Positions 35,285-44,441 are shown, numbered from the stretch's first letter. The stretch is 49,771 bases of DNA from Clostridium psychrophilum (GCF_018861705.1 NZ_JAHLEC010000022.1:1-49771); one strand, 5' to 3'. The notes: generated from the sequence alone by a model not told the origin. Program-made: numbers and translations.

Positions 35285-35932
35285 CTAATATACTGACAGT
35301 TTTTTTTCATAATGCGCAAAAACTGTAGTGAAAATTGTTGTCATAAAAAGATATAAACATCCTGCTATAAAAAAAGCTTCCATTGGTCTAAATGTTGATG
35401 CAGATAAAATCTGTGCTTTTCTCATAACTTCCGACATGGTAATAGTTGACACCAAAGACGTATCTTTAAGCATTGTTATAAACTCATTACCAACCGACGG
35501 AATAATTATTTTAAATGTTTGAGGCAATACCACTCTTTTCATAGTATCAAAATACGTGAATCCCAGTGACTTACATGCTTCAAACTGGCCTTTGTCTACT
35601 GAAAGTATTCCGCCTCTTATAATTTCTGCCATATACGCACCTGAATTTAAACTAAGTCCTATTATTGCCGTTTGAAATGGTGAAAGCATAATACCTACAA
35701 ATGGCAACACATAATAAAAAGCAATTAGTTGAAGAAGCATTGGTGTTCCTCTAAATATCCAGGTATAAAATCCTGCTATACCAACCATTAATTTATTTTT
35801 AGATAGTTTCAGTAATGCTGTAACTATCCCTATTAAAGTTCCAAGTACTACTGATATTATTGTTAGTTCTATTGTAAGCAAACTTCCTTGTAATAACACA
35901 GGGAACATTTCCTTTAAAATGCTTATATCCAT
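35285..35932 (-). CDS. Polar amino-acid ABC transporter, permease
   Basis: A 215-residue HisM/GlnP-type permease with about five transmembrane segments. The PAAT motif TPMLLQL and the EAA loop CKSLGFTYFDTMKRVVLPQ are clear. It has an AGGAGG ribosome binding site and ends 15 bases before the ATPase gene. A single permease gene means the transporter uses a homodimer. Confidence 0.88.
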   Translation of the reverse strand: MDISILKEMFPVLLQGSLLTIELTIISVVLGTLIGIVTALLKLSKNKLMVGIAGFYTWIFRGTPMLLQLIAFYYVLPFVGIMLSPFQTAIIGLSLNSGAYMAEIIRGGILSVDKGQFEACKSLGFTYFDTMKRVVLPQTFKIIIPSVGNEFITMLKDTSLVSTITMSEVMRKAQILSASTFRPMEAFFIAGCLYLFMTTIFTTVFAHYEKKLSVY

Positions 35933-35960
35933 CTTAATCCTCCTAAAATTCCTTTAAAGC

Positions 35961-35985
35961 AGGTAACAATTATAGATTGTTACCT
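35961..35985. other. Intercistronic hairpin between binding protein and permease genes
   Basis: AGGTAACAAT and ATTGTTACCT pair perfectly over 10 bp around a 5-base loop. No T run follows on the minus strand. Hairpins in this position commonly stabilise the upstream binding-protein message. Confidence 0.6.
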
Positions 35986-35996
35986 AGCCTAACTAG

Positions 35997-36785
35997 CTAT
36001 TTCTTATATGCATCAAATCCAAACCATTTTTGTGAAATCTTAGAAAGAGTTCCATCGGCTTTTAATTCATTAAGCGCTTTTTGCACAGCTGCTTGTAATT
36101 CCTTATCTTGTTTTTTAAATCCAATTCCGATAGGTTCTTTACTAATTTGTTCAGATAATACCTTATATTTACCTGGCTTCTTGGATACATAATATTGGCC
36201 AACTTGAGCATCCATAACTACTGCATCTACTCTTCCAATTGATAGGTCCTGGTATGCATCTGTGATTTTGTCATACCTTTTGACTTCCTTAAGTCCCTTC
36301 ATAGCTGTTGCTGCAGTATCTCCTGTAGAGCCTAGTTGACAAGATACTATTTTGCCTTTTAAATCATCTATTTTTTTTATTTTTGTGTTTCCTTGTTTTA
36401 TAATTGCAACTTGACCACCCATTACATAAGAATCAGAAAAATTTATACTCTTTTTCCTAGCATCTGTAATACTCATAGCTGAAATTATAACATTAAATTT
36501 TGATGATCCAAGAGCTAAAACCATTCCATTAAAATCATTGGTAATATATTCTGTCTTTACTCCTAACTTCTTTCCTACTGCATCTCCCAAATCTACATCA
36601 AATCCAACTAATTTATTATTAGCATCCCTAAATTCCATTGGTGGATAAGAATCATCTAATCCTACTGTAAGCTTACCAGCTTTCTTAACTGCTGTTAGAG
36701 AATTATTTGTTCCCTTTTTCCCACATCCTACAAGTAATATTCCTGTCATAGTAACTATTAATATAATTGACATTATTTTTTTCAA
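35997..36785 (-). CDS. Polar amino-acid ABC transporter, substrate-binding lipoprotein
   Basis: A periplasmic-binding-type lipoprotein of about 262 residues. Signal peptide with lipobox LLVGC; mature part has LTVGLDDSYPPMEFRDANN, LVGFDVDLGDAVGKKL, and ISAMSITDARKKSINFSDSY, as in HisJ/ArtJ/GlnH proteins. The start is probably the TTG at 36785, nine bases after GGGGGA; the in-frame ATG at 36794 is too close to that site. It is first in the operon ahead of permease, ATPase, argG and argH. An ArgR-like box lies just upstream. Confidence 0.85.
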   Translation of the reverse strand: MKKIMSIILIVTMTGILLVGCGKKGTNNSLTAVKKAGKLTVGLDDSYPPMEFRDANNKLVGFDVDLGDAVGKKLGVKTEYITNDFNGMVLALGSSKFNVIISAMSITDARKKSINFSDSYVMGGQVAIIKQGNTKIKKIDDLKGKIVSCQLGSTGDTAATAMKGLKEVKRYDKITDAYQDLSIGRVDAVVMDAQVGQYYVSKKPGKYKVLSEQISKEPIGIGFKKQDKELQAAVQKALNELKADGTLSKISQKWFGFDAYKK

Positions 36786-36816
36786 TGATACCATTCCCCC
36801 ATTTATAATAAAATAT

Positions 36817-36854
36817 TATGAATATTTATACATTCTTATGAATACTGTTTCTTT
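36817..36854. promoter_or_regulatory. Candidate ArgR operator (ARG boxes) upstream of the transporter-argGH genes
   Basis: TATGAATATTTATACATT (36817-36834) matches the 18-base ARG box consensus with one mismatch in the second half-site. A second TGAAT half-site starts at 36839, two bases on. The position, about 25-60 bases before the first gene, fits repression by arginine. Confidence 0.5.
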
Positions 36855-37066
36855 TGTATTGTTTTCCTTCATTATCCGTTTCTCAATATTTATTATTGAT
36901 TTAACTCGCTTTCTTTTATTAATTATATATTACTTTTTATAAAAATGCAATGTTTATTTTCTTGTTTTCTAGTTTTATATTCATTTTATACAGTGTTTAT
37001 GCATATTAAATAATAAAAGTTTGCTAATCTACTTGATTATGATTGTTTTTGTGAATAAAAAAGTTC

Positions 37067-37105
37067 AAAAGTGCCCTTAGCATCTAAATATGCCAAGGGC
37101 ACTTC
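37067..37105 (-). terminator. Terminator of carAB
   Basis: AAGTGCCCTT and AAGGGCACTT pair perfectly, with further inner pairing; on the minus strand a short spacer leads to T-rich sequence. The remaining 210 bases to the ARG boxes hold no recognisable gene. Confidence 0.75.
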
Positions 37106-37171
37106 AATTTATAATTTGAGATTTTGTTAAAACAAATAAATGTTATTAATATATTTTTAGGACTTTAGTAA

Positions 37172-40100
37172 TTACTCTGCCATGTCAAACACTTCTAAAT
37201 TTTCGCTTTTGATATTTTTCTTCATAAGATCTACCAACGCTTTAGCAGTATCTAGTGATGTTATTACCCCAAGCGAACTCTCAATTGCAGTTCTTCTAAT
37301 TCTAAACCCATCTGTTTTCGAGTCATTTCCTTTAGTAGGTGTATTGATTACCAAATCAATTTGTCTGCTCTTTATAACATCTATTATATTAGGAGTTCCT
37401 TCTGTAATTTTTTTAACTTCACTCGCGTTGATACCATTATCTCTTAATAACTTAGCTGTACCCTTCGTTGCTATAAATTTAAAATTAAGCTCATTAAAGG
37501 CTTTAGCTATATATAAAAATTCCTCATAATCTTGTGGATTTATTGTTGCGAGTATAACGCCCTTTTCTTTTTTAACCTTCATTCCAGAAGCAATAAGCCC
37601 TTTATATAACGCCTCGTCAAAATTTCTTCCTATCCCTAGAACTTCCCCAGTTGATCTCATTTCCGGTCCAAGACACACTTCAACCTCAGGTAGTTTTTGA
37701 GTTGAAAATACTGGAACCTTAACTGATACTAATTTCGGTTCTTTGTAAATTCCGAATCCATACCCAAAGTCCTTTAATTTTTCTCCAAGCATTACTCTTG
37801 TAGCAAGATCTACTATCGGAACTTTACTAACCTTACTAATATATGGAACTGTACGGCTGGCTCTTGGATTAACTTCTATTATATATAAATCATCCTTAAA
37901 TTCTATAAATTGAATATTAACCATACCAATTATTTCGAGTCCTATTGCAATTTTCTTTGTGTATTGCAATATTTTTTCTTTTATAGCATCTGATATGTTT
38001 TGGCTTGGATACATTGTAATACTATCTCCAGAGTGAACCCCTGCTCTTTCTAAATGTTCCATAATACCTGGTATTAGTATTTCCTCGCCATCACATATAG
38101 CATCAACTTCTATTTCTCTACCTAATAAATATCTGTCTATTAAAACGGGATTTTTCTTATCTTTTATGAATGCATTTTTTAGATAATAACTTAATTCATC
38201 TTCTTCATAAGTTATTTCCATTCCTTGCCCACCCAATACATAAGACGGTCTTACCAAAACTGGATACCCTAGTTTTCCGGCCTCTATTAGTCCCTCTTTT
38301 AAATTCCAAACGGCTTTTCCTTTTGGTCTATTTATATTTAATTTTTCTAGAAGTGCATCAAATTTTTCTCTATCTTCTGCCGCATCTATTTGCTCCGGTT
38401 TAGTTCCATATATTGATATATTTTTTTCTTCTAAGAACTTAGCAAGCTTAATAGCAGTTTGACCACCAAACTGAAGAATAACTCCATCTGGTTTTTCTTT
38501 CTCAACAATATTAAATACTTCCTCTTCTGTTAACGGTTCAAAATATAATTTATCCGATATATTAAAGTCTGTACTTACAGTTTCCGGATTATTATTTACT
38601 ATTATAGTTTCAATCCCTAGCTTTTTAAGTGCAAATACACTATGAACGGAAGCATAATCAAACTCAATTCCTTGACCTATCCTTATAGGACCTGAACCTA
38701 TTACCATAACCTTTTTTCTATTGCTCACTTCAACCTCATCATACTCATCATAAGTTGAGAAGTAATATGGTGATAATGCTTCAAATTCTCCTCCACATGT
38801 ATCTACCATCTTATACACAGGTTTAATATCCAATGAATTTCTGAGTTCATAAATAACATTTGGACTTGTATTCAATAAATCTGCAATTCCTTTATCCGAA
38901 AATCCTTTTTTCTTTAATAGAAGTAACCATTCTTTATTCATATCTTTAAGTGTCGATTTTTTTATCTTTTCTTCTTCATCCACTATCCATTTAACCTTAT
39001 TTACAAAGAACTTATCTATTCCCGTAATTTCAGAAACCATTTCTACTCTGTAATCACGTCTAAGCATTTCTGCTAAATTAAATATTCTCTCGTCATCAGG
39101 TTCCATAACTCTTTTTTTCAATTCTTTTAAACTTCTTTTTACCAAAGAATTATATTGCAACGTATATTGACCAATTTCGAGAGACCTAATTCCTTTTAAT
39201 AAAGCTGCTTCAAAATTACTCCCTATAGCCATTATTTCACCAGTTGCCATCATTTTTGTGCCTAGTATCCTATTCGCCCCATCAAATTTATCAAAAGGCC
39301 ATCTAGGAATTTTAACAACAACATAATCCAGAGATGGTTCGAAACATGCATATGTTTTTTGCGTTACTGCATTTTTTATTTCATCTAGCGCATATCCTAA
39401 CGCTATTTTAGTTGCAACTTTTGCAATGGGATACCCAGTAGCCTTAGATGCTAATGCTGAAGATCTACTTACCCTTGGATTAATTTCTATTACTGCATAA
39501 TCAAAACTAAATGGATCAAGTGCAAGTTGTACATTGCAACCGCCTTCTATACCTACACTATTTATAATATCTATAGATGCACTTCTAAGCATTTGGTATT
39601 CTTTATCAGAAAGAGTTTGACTTGGTGCCACAACAATACTATCGCCTGTATGTATTCCAACAGGATCTATATTTTCCATATTACATATTGTAATGCAATT
39701 GCCAAGGGCATCTCTCATTACCTCATATTCTATTTCTTTCCATCCTTTGATACTTTTTTCTAGAAGAACTTGACCTATTGAGCTTAATTGTAATCCTAAT
39801 TCTAAAATTTCTTTTAATTCTTCCTCAGTATCAGCAATTCCTCCACCACTACCTCCAAGAGTATAAGCTGGTCTTACAATTACGGGATAACCTATATCAC
39901 TTGCAAGGCTTAATCCAGAAGTCATATCTGTAGCAATTGCACTTTCAACCACAGGCTGATTAATTTCTTGCATTAAGTCTCTAAAAATCTCTCTATCTTC
40001 ACCTTTCTTTATGGCTTCTATAGATGTTCCAATTACTCTAACATTATATTTTTCTAAAATTCCATTATCAGATAATTCTACAGCTAAGTTTAGCCCAGTT

Positions 40101-40378
40101 TGTCCACCCATACCTGCAAGTAAACTATCTGGTCTTTCTTTTGCAATAACTTTTTCCAAAAATTCTATAGTTAATGGTTCTATATAGACTTTATCAGCAA
40201 TCTCTTTGTCTGTCATTATAGTTGCTGGATTACTGTTTACAAGTACAACTTCTACACCTTCTTCTTCTAATGCTTGGCATGCTTGCGTTCCGGAATAATC
40301 GAACTCCGCCGCTTGACCTATTATTATTGGACCCGATCCAATTACTAAAACTTTCTTGATGCTCTTATCTAATGGCAT
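37172..40378 (-). CDS. carB: Carbamoyl phosphate synthase, large subunit
   Basis: A 1068-residue enzyme with two homologous ATP-grasp halves that make carbamoyl phosphate from bicarbonate, ammonia and 2 ATP. Both halves start with the VIGSGPIxIGQ motif (near 12 and 556), and both carry [10 protein letters not shown] / [12 protein letters not shown] loops. The MGS-like allosteric domain covers the last 130 residues. It sits 79 bases behind carA. The PyrR-type leader upstream of carA indicates pyrimidine control. Confidence 0.96.
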   Translation of the reverse strand: MPLDKSIKKVLVIGSGPIIIGQAAEFDYSGTQACQALEEEGVEVVLVNSNPATIMTDKEIADKVYIEPLTIEFLEKVIAKERPDSLLAGMGGQTGLNLAVELSDNGILEKYNVRVIGTSIEAIKKGEDREIFRDLMQEINQPVVESAIATDMTSGLSLASDIGYPVIVRPAYTLGGSGGGIADTEEELKEILELGLQLSSIGQVLLEKSIKGWKEIEYEVMRDALGNCITICNMENIDPVGIHTGDSIVVAPSQTLSDKEYQMLRSASIDIINSVGIEGGCNVQLALDPFSFDYAVIEINPRVSRSSALASKATGYPIAKVATKIALGYALDEIKNAVTQKTYACFEPSLDYVVVKIPRWPFDKFDGANRILGTKMMATGEIMAIGSNFEAALLKGIRSLEIGQYTLQYNSLVKRSLKELKKRVMEPDDERIFNLAEMLRRDYRVEMVSEITGIDKFFVNKVKWIVDEEEKIKKSTLKDMNKEWLLLLKKKGFSDKGIADLLNTSPNVIYELRNSLDIKPVYKMVDTCGGEFEALSPYYFSTYDEYDEVEVSNRKKVMVIGSGPIRIGQGIEFDYASVHSVFALKKLGIETIIVNNNPETVSTDFNISDKLYFEPLTEEEVFNIVEKEKPDGVILQFGGQTAIKLAKFLEEKNISIYGTKPEQIDAAEDREKFDALLEKLNINRPKGKAVWNLKEGLIEAGKLGYPVLVRPSYVLGGQGMEITYEEDELSYYLKNAFIKDKKNPVLIDRYLLGREIEVDAICDGEEILIPGIMEHLERAGVHSGDSITMYPSQNISDAIKEKILQYTKKIAIGLEIIGMVNIQFIEFKDDLYIIEVNPRASRTVPYISKVSKVPIVDLATRVMLGEKLKDFGYGFGIYKEPKLVSVKVPVFSTQKLPEVEVCLGPEMRSTGEVLGIGRNFDEALYKGLIASGMKVKKEKGVILATINPQDYEEFLYIAKAFNELNFKFIATKGTAKLLRDNGINASEVKKITEGTPNIIDVIKSRQIDLVINTPTKGNDSKTDGFRIRRTAIESSLGVITSLDTAKALVDLMKKNIKSENLEVFDMAE

Positions 40379-40457
40379 ATAAATCCTCCAATATTATTTA
40401 TTTGAATGTTCCTTTATGTATGTGTTTATTTATTAAATATAAAAACAGTTTAAGTTT

Positions 40458-41507
40458 CTACTCTGTTAATGAAAGAAATTTATCAAAAATTACGTCAATG
40501 TCTCTAGGCCCAGGGCAAGCTTCTGGATGAAACTGCACGCTAGAAATTGGAAGAGTTTTATGTTTCATGCCTTCTATTGTTCCATCATTCACACTTACAT
40601 GCGTAATTACCATATTTTCAGGAAGCTTACTTACATAATATCCATGGTTTTGTGATGTGATGTAAACTTTATTTTCTTCAATATCTTTAACTGGGTGATT
40701 GCAACCTCTGTGCCCAAATTTAAGTTTAGCAGTTTGTCCCCCAAGAGCTAATGCTAAAAGTTGATGTCCAAGACATATTCCAACTATTGGCTTTTTGCCT
40801 ATAATTTCTTTTAACGTCTTAATTACATCTTGTAAATCCTTTGGGTCTCCAGGTCCATTTGATAAAAAAACTAAGTCTGGATTAACCTTTAATATATCTT
40901 TTGCTGTGACGTCTGCCGGAAATATTGTTAATTTACAATTTCTTTGTTTAAACGAACGAATTATATTTTCTTTTATTCCAAAGTCCATAATAGCAACATG
41001 TTTACCCCTGCCCTCAATTGTGTGGCAATCTTTTGTAGTAACATTCATTACTGCATCTCTATTACTGAAGTTGTTTAATTTTTTCTCAATTTCACTTTTG
41101 CTAAGCTCACATGTTGCAATAATACCTTTCATAGTACCATTTTTTCTAAGTATTTTAGTTAATGCTCTTGTATCAATTCCTTCAAGTCCTATTATTTTAT
41201 TCTGCTTTAAATATCCATCAAGCTCCATTTCACATCTAAAGTTGTTTGGATAATTACATTTTTCTCTTACAATGAAACCTTTCACTTTGGGAGACTTAGA
41301 CTCAAAATCCTCTAAATTAATTCCATAGTTACCAATGAGAGGATATGTCATAGTTACTATTTGTCCATAATAAGATGGATCCGTTAGAATTTCTTCATAA
41401 CCTGTCATGCCTGTATTAAAAACAACTTCCCCAACACTTTCCTCTAAATATCCAAACAAATTACCTTCAAATACTATACCGTTCTCTAAAATTAACTTAC
41501 CTTTCAT
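40458..41507 (-). CDS. carA: Carbamoyl phosphate synthase, small subunit
   Basis: Glutaminase subunit of 349 residues. The N-terminal domain has ENGIVFEGNLFG and TGMTGYEEILTDPSY; the class I amidotransferase domain carries the nucleophile cysteine in GICLGHQLLAL and the catalytic His/Glu pair in QFHPEACPGP. The gene is 80 bases behind a short Cys-rich leader ORF and a PyrR-type hairpin. AAGGAGG ribosome binding site. Confidence 0.95.
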   Translation of the reverse strand: MKGKLILENGIVFEGNLFGYLEESVGEVVFNTGMTGYEEILTDPSYYGQIVTMTYPLIGNYGINLEDFESKSPKVKGFIVREKCNYPNNFRCEMELDGYLKQNKIIGLEGIDTRALTKILRKNGTMKGIIATCELSKSEIEKKLNNFSNRDAVMNVTTKDCHTIEGRGKHVAIMDFGIKENIIRSFKQRNCKLTIFPADVTAKDILKVNPDLVFLSNGPGDPKDLQDVIKTLKEIIGKKPIVGICLGHQLLALALGGQTAKLKFGHRGCNHPVKDIEENKVYITSQNHGYYVSKLPENMVITHVSVNDGTIEGMKHKTLPISSVQFHPEACPGPRDIDVIFDKFLSLTE

Positions 41508-41587
41508 ATAAAATCCTCCTTAGATTGCCTAAAAGTATATATCTCCCTAATATAATAATAAAGATAACAAAATGACTATTAATATAG

Positions 41588-41731
41588 TCAATCTGTTACC
41601 CCTCTTAATATGTTAATAATATTTATTAACAAAATAAAAAACATACTTACAGTTTTATTTTTACAATCAATAACTGTATTACATTTAATAGTATTCAATT
41701 CAAAATTGGCAGAACAAAAAACACATTTCAT
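41588..41731 (-). CDS. Cys-rich 47-residue leader ORF upstream of carA
   Basis: Begins MKCVFCSANFEL and contains four cysteines (C3, C6, C17, C23) in a zinc-ribbon-like spacing, then a hydrophobic stretch (about 30-42, MFFILLINIINIL). It has an AAAGGAG ribosome binding site (41743-41749) that forms part of the PyrR-type hairpin. It is unlike any protein I recognise. It could be a regulatory leader, a small membrane-associated protein, or the remnant of a pyr gene. Its placement makes translation likely. Confidence 0.5.
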   Translation of the reverse strand: MKCVFCSANFELNTIKCNTVIDCKNKTVSMFFILLINIINILRGVTD

Positions 41732-41744
41732 AATAATTTATACT

Positions 41745-41775
41745 CCTTTCTAGCCTCACAGGACTAACTTAAAAG
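41745..41775 (-). promoter_or_regulatory. PyrR-binding RNA hairpin
   Basis: On the minus strand AGTCCTGTGAGGCT (41752-41765) fits the PyrR anti-antiterminator loop consensus. The hairpin has a lower stem CTTTT/AAAGG, a purine-rich internal bulge, and an upper TAG-CC/GG-CTA stem. The AAAGG of the lower stem is part of the ribosome binding site of the 47-residue ORF, so PyrR-UMP binding should block its translation. Confidence 0.75.
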
Positions 41776-41835
41776 TGTACTTTTTCCTTTTAAATCTTTT
41801 TTAATTTTATTACTTTTATATTTATAATTTCTTTC

Positions 41836-41864
41836 ATTCTAAGTTAAATTTTATAATTTGTCAA
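41836..41864 (-). promoter_or_regulatory. Sigma-A promoter of carAB
   Basis: TTGACA (41859-41864), 17 bases, TAGAAT (41836-41841) on the minus strand. Transcription would start near 41829, about 55 bases before the PyrR hairpin. Confidence 0.75.
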
Positions 41865-42169
41865 TGCATAATTATAGTTTTTTATTGCAACTTTATTCAA
41901 ATTCAACAGTTTATTAACAATATATGTAACTATTTTTAGTCCAATATAATATCCCGAGTCCTCAGTTTCACGGATAATGTGCTAATATAAACAAAACAAA
42001 AACAAGATATGTAAACGATGTTGTTTAAAGAGTTTTATGTATAATTATACTAAGTTATCTCATAATTTATATGTTTCTTTTATACGTTTATATCTGTAAT
42101 AATATTCACGTAAAGTGTCTCTTATCATTACTTAGCTATCTTAATAGTGATATATTATATTATATTTTC
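41865..42169. other. Intergenic region upstream of carA
   Basis: About 300 AT-rich bases between the carAB promoter and degV. A slightly GC-richer patch near 41951-41977 stands out, but no gene, repeat or known RNA was recognised. Confidence 0.4.
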
Positions 42170-43036
42170 TTAGTTCTTTTTTAGATCTGTTTCTGTATAA
42201 TATACAATGCCTAGTGCACCAGGTCCAACATGAGTTCCTATTACAGGTCCAATTGGAGCTATGTCTATTTTTCTACCAACGCATTCTTCAACTATTTTTG
42301 CAAAAACCAATGCTCCTTCCACATCATTAATGTGATGGATCATTACATCACCTAATCCATGTTTTGTTATATCTTCTTTAAATTCATCAATCATAGTTTG
42401 TATGGCACGTTTTTTTGTTCTTACTTTATTAAACAATTCCGTTCTACCATTTACTACCGTAAGTATAGGTTTTATTTGAAAAATAGTGCCCAAAAGTGCG
42501 CTTGCGCCACCAATTCTACCGCCTTTTTTTAAATACTCTAAGGTGCTTGGAATAAACATAAATTTGCTTCTTTTTATATTATCCTTTACTAAATTAACTA
42601 TTTCATCTATTGATTTATTTTGTTTTGCTGCTTTTGCAGCTACTAGTGCAGCAAAACCTAATTGCATGCAATTTGATCTAGAATCTATAATTTCAATTGT
42701 TGCATTTGGATATTTTTCAATTATCATCCTCTTAGCAATACACGCATTAGAATAAGTTCCGCTCATATCTGATGAAAGAAATACCCCCACCACATCATTA
42801 TTGTTTTGTATCTGCCTTTCTATTGTGCTGTACATTTCATCAAGTGATGGCTGAGATGAGGTAGGCATACTTGAGCTTTTTTCTAATTTTCCATAAAAGC
42901 TTTCATTTTTAATATTAGCTTCCTTGAACTCCTCTTTTTCAAAGATAACACTTAATGAAACTATAGAAATATCATATTTTTCTATCAAGTTACTATTTAT
43001 ATATGAAGTACTATCAGTTACTATTTTAACAGCCAT
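42170..43036 (-). CDS. DegV family fatty-acid-binding protein
   Basis: A 288-residue DegV/FakB-type protein. It has KIVTDSTSYI at the N-terminus, SSSMPTSSQPS (fatty-acid carboxylate-binding serine/threonine loop), LSSDMSGTYSNA, FIPSTLEYLKKGGRIGGASALLG, and IGTHVGPGALGIVY near the end. Members deliver fatty acids to the FakA kinase. No fakA is in the window. Monocistronic. Confidence 0.9.
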   Translation of the reverse strand: MAVKIVTDSTSYINSNLIEKYDISIVSLSVIFEKEEFKEANIKNESFYGKLEKSSSMPTSSQPSLDEMYSTIERQIQNNNDVVGVFLSSDMSGTYSNACIAKRMIIEKYPNATIEIIDSRSNCMQLGFAALVAAKAAKQNKSIDEIVNLVKDNIKRSKFMFIPSTLEYLKKGGRIGGASALLGTIFQIKPILTVVNGRTELFNKVRTKKRAIQTMIDEFKEDITKHGLGDVMIHHINDVEGALVFAKIVEECVGRKIDIAPIGPVIGTHVGPGALGIVYYTETDLKKN

Positions 43037-43392
43037 TATTTATCCCTCACTAACTAATTATTAACAACTAAACATATTATACTACAGTATTCTAATTAAC
43101 AATACTATAAAAAAGCTTAATATTCTTAATACTTTATAGTAAAAAAATATCTTTGTACAATTTAAATCTCATAAAAGTAGATTATATGAACAAGTATATT
43201 ATATTTATGTCCACAATTGATAATCATGTTTCGTAAAATGTTAAATTATTTTAAATTTTCACTTATAACACTCAGCTATTTTATAATATTATGTTATACT
43301 TATACTGTAAAAAGTAGGTGGTATAAATAATTCAGTTAATTGTGTCATTTCAAATGAATAATAAAAATTTAGTATAACCAATAAAAAACAAA
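43037..43392. other. Intergenic region upstream of the membrane-anchored protein gene
   Basis: About 355 AT-rich bases between divergent degV and the membrane protein gene, which must hold both promoters. No convincing -35/-10 pair, repeat or gene was seen. Confidence 0.4.
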
Positions 43393-43456
43393 GGGAGGTG
43401 CTGCATAAATATAGGTTAAGCAATAAATTTCTACCTATATTTGCGAGCAGAACGAA
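43393..43456 (+). promoter_or_regulatory. Ribosome binding site separated from its start codon by a hairpin
   Basis: GGGAGGTG (43393-43400) is the only good ribosome binding site but lies 58 bases before the ATG. Between them is a hairpin: CTGC/GCAG (43401-43404 with 43447-43450) and AAATATAGGT/ACCTATATTT (43407-43416 with 43433-43442). Folding it leaves 8 bases between GGAGG and the ATG, an optimal distance. A 20-codon frame from GTG at 43398 also ends in an ATGA overlap with the gene start. Confidence 0.55.
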
Positions 43457-44314
43457 ATGAATAAAGATGATGAAGAAATTAAGAAAGACAATAAAGAAGA
43501 AAAAGACAATAGCGAAATTATAAATAAATTGTATGTAAATAAAACCATTCCAGAAAAAGAGACTTCAGACACCGAACATGCTAATGTAACGAAGTTAAAC
43601 CAAGGCGATGATAGTGAAAAATACATAAAGGAAATGCATGATTTAGCCGATAAAAATGAGTTTAAAAACAATGTGGTTGTTGTAGGACTTCTCATAGTTG
43701 TAGTATCTATAATAGTATTCTCACTTTTTATGAATACATCAATAATGAAACCCAAAACAAATGTGGTTGCCAATAAACCTGTTACAAAAAATTCAAATAC
43801 AATTAAACCTACTAAAACTAAAGCTGTCACTAAAGTTGCCAAAACTAGCACTATAAAACCTATTATAGCTCCAACAAAAATATATAACTATTTAAAGATA
43901 GAAGCAAATCGAAACGTTGTTTTAAAAAAAGCAGTTAAACTAAATGGTGGAAAAACAAAAGGTGTTAATATATATCTCTTATCAGAAATTTTGAGATCTA
44001 ATTCCATTGCCATTCCTGCTAAAACAACAACTGTAAAACAATTGAGTGATTCTCTAATTTCTATTGGATGGAAAAAAGATACTCGCTTTAATCAATTAAA
44101 ACCCGGTGATATATGTTTCACCACAGATATGCCAGGAAAAGCAGGTTCACCTTCCCATTCATATGTATTTATGAGCTGGGTAAAAAATGGTAAAACTGAC
44201 TATGCTAATATATGCGATGGACAACTTGATGAGTTTACTAATATACTTCATAAAAGAAATCTATCAGTTACAACTACAACAAAAGATAAATTTAGTTATT
44301 ATCTCAGAAAATAA
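43457..44314 (+). CDS. Membrane-anchored protein with an extracellular NlpC/CHAP-like region
   Basis: A 285-residue protein. A charged cytoplasmic N-terminus (1-70) is followed by one transmembrane segment (72-92), a Thr/Lys/Pro-rich linker (95-140) and a C-terminal domain. The C-terminal part shows FNQLKPGDICF and SHSYVFMSW, resembling the PGD and His segments of NlpC/P60 or CHAP amidases. The region where the catalytic cysteine is normally found (around residue 170, KGVNIYLLSEIL) has no cysteine, so it may be inactive or a different domain. Homology is tentative. Start codon discussed with the leader. Convergent with the helicase-LexA gene. Confidence 0.6.
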   Translation: MNKDDEEIKKDNKEEKDNSEIINKLYVNKTIPEKETSDTEHANVTKLNQGDDSEKYIKEMHDLADKNEFKNNVVVVGLLIVVVSIIVFSLFMNTSIMKPKTNVVANKPVTKNSNTIKPTKTKAVTKVAKTSTIKPIIAPTKIYNYLKIEANRNVVLKKAVKLNGGKTKGVNIYLLSEILRSNSIAIPAKTTTVKQLSDSLISIGWKKDTRFNQLKPGDICFTTDMPGKAGSPSHSYVFMSWVKNGKTDYANICDGQLDEFTNILHKRNLSVTTTTKDKFSYYLRK

Positions 44315-44350
44315 AAATAGTACCTCAGAAATTTCTGAGGTACTATTTTT
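44313..44350. terminator. Bidirectional terminator
   Basis: Two perfect 18-base arms (AAAAATAGTACCTCAGAA and complement) around AT. It overlaps the stop codon of the membrane protein gene and ends minus-strand transcripts too. Confidence 0.88.
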
Positions 44351-44354
44351 ATAG

Positions 44355-44441
44355 TTAAGCCTCCTCTTTTTTATAAAGTTCTATAGCTTTGTTTAAATAA
44401 AATAAAGAACCATGGATATCAGAACTAAAAAATAATTTCAT
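44355..44441 (-). pseudogene. N-terminal fragment of a YfcE-like metallophosphoesterase
   Basis: A 28-codon frame, MKLFFSSDIHGSLFYLNKAI and eight more residues, matches the start of YfcE-type phosphodiesterases (KLxFxSDIHGS with the first metal ligands Asp and His). It has a GGGAG ribosome binding site but ends at a TAA before the second motif. It lies 23 bases behind the helicase-LexA gene and just before the terminator. Too short to be an enzyme; most likely a truncated remnant. Confidence 0.6.

Noticed and set aside
40795-41253. 152-codon plus-strand frame
   Set aside because: Antisense to carA, whose motifs are unambiguous.
43435-43851. 138-codon minus-strand frame
   Set aside because: Antisense to the membrane-anchored protein gene; hydrophobic and Ser/Leu-rich composition is the mirror of its Lys/Glu-rich N-terminus.
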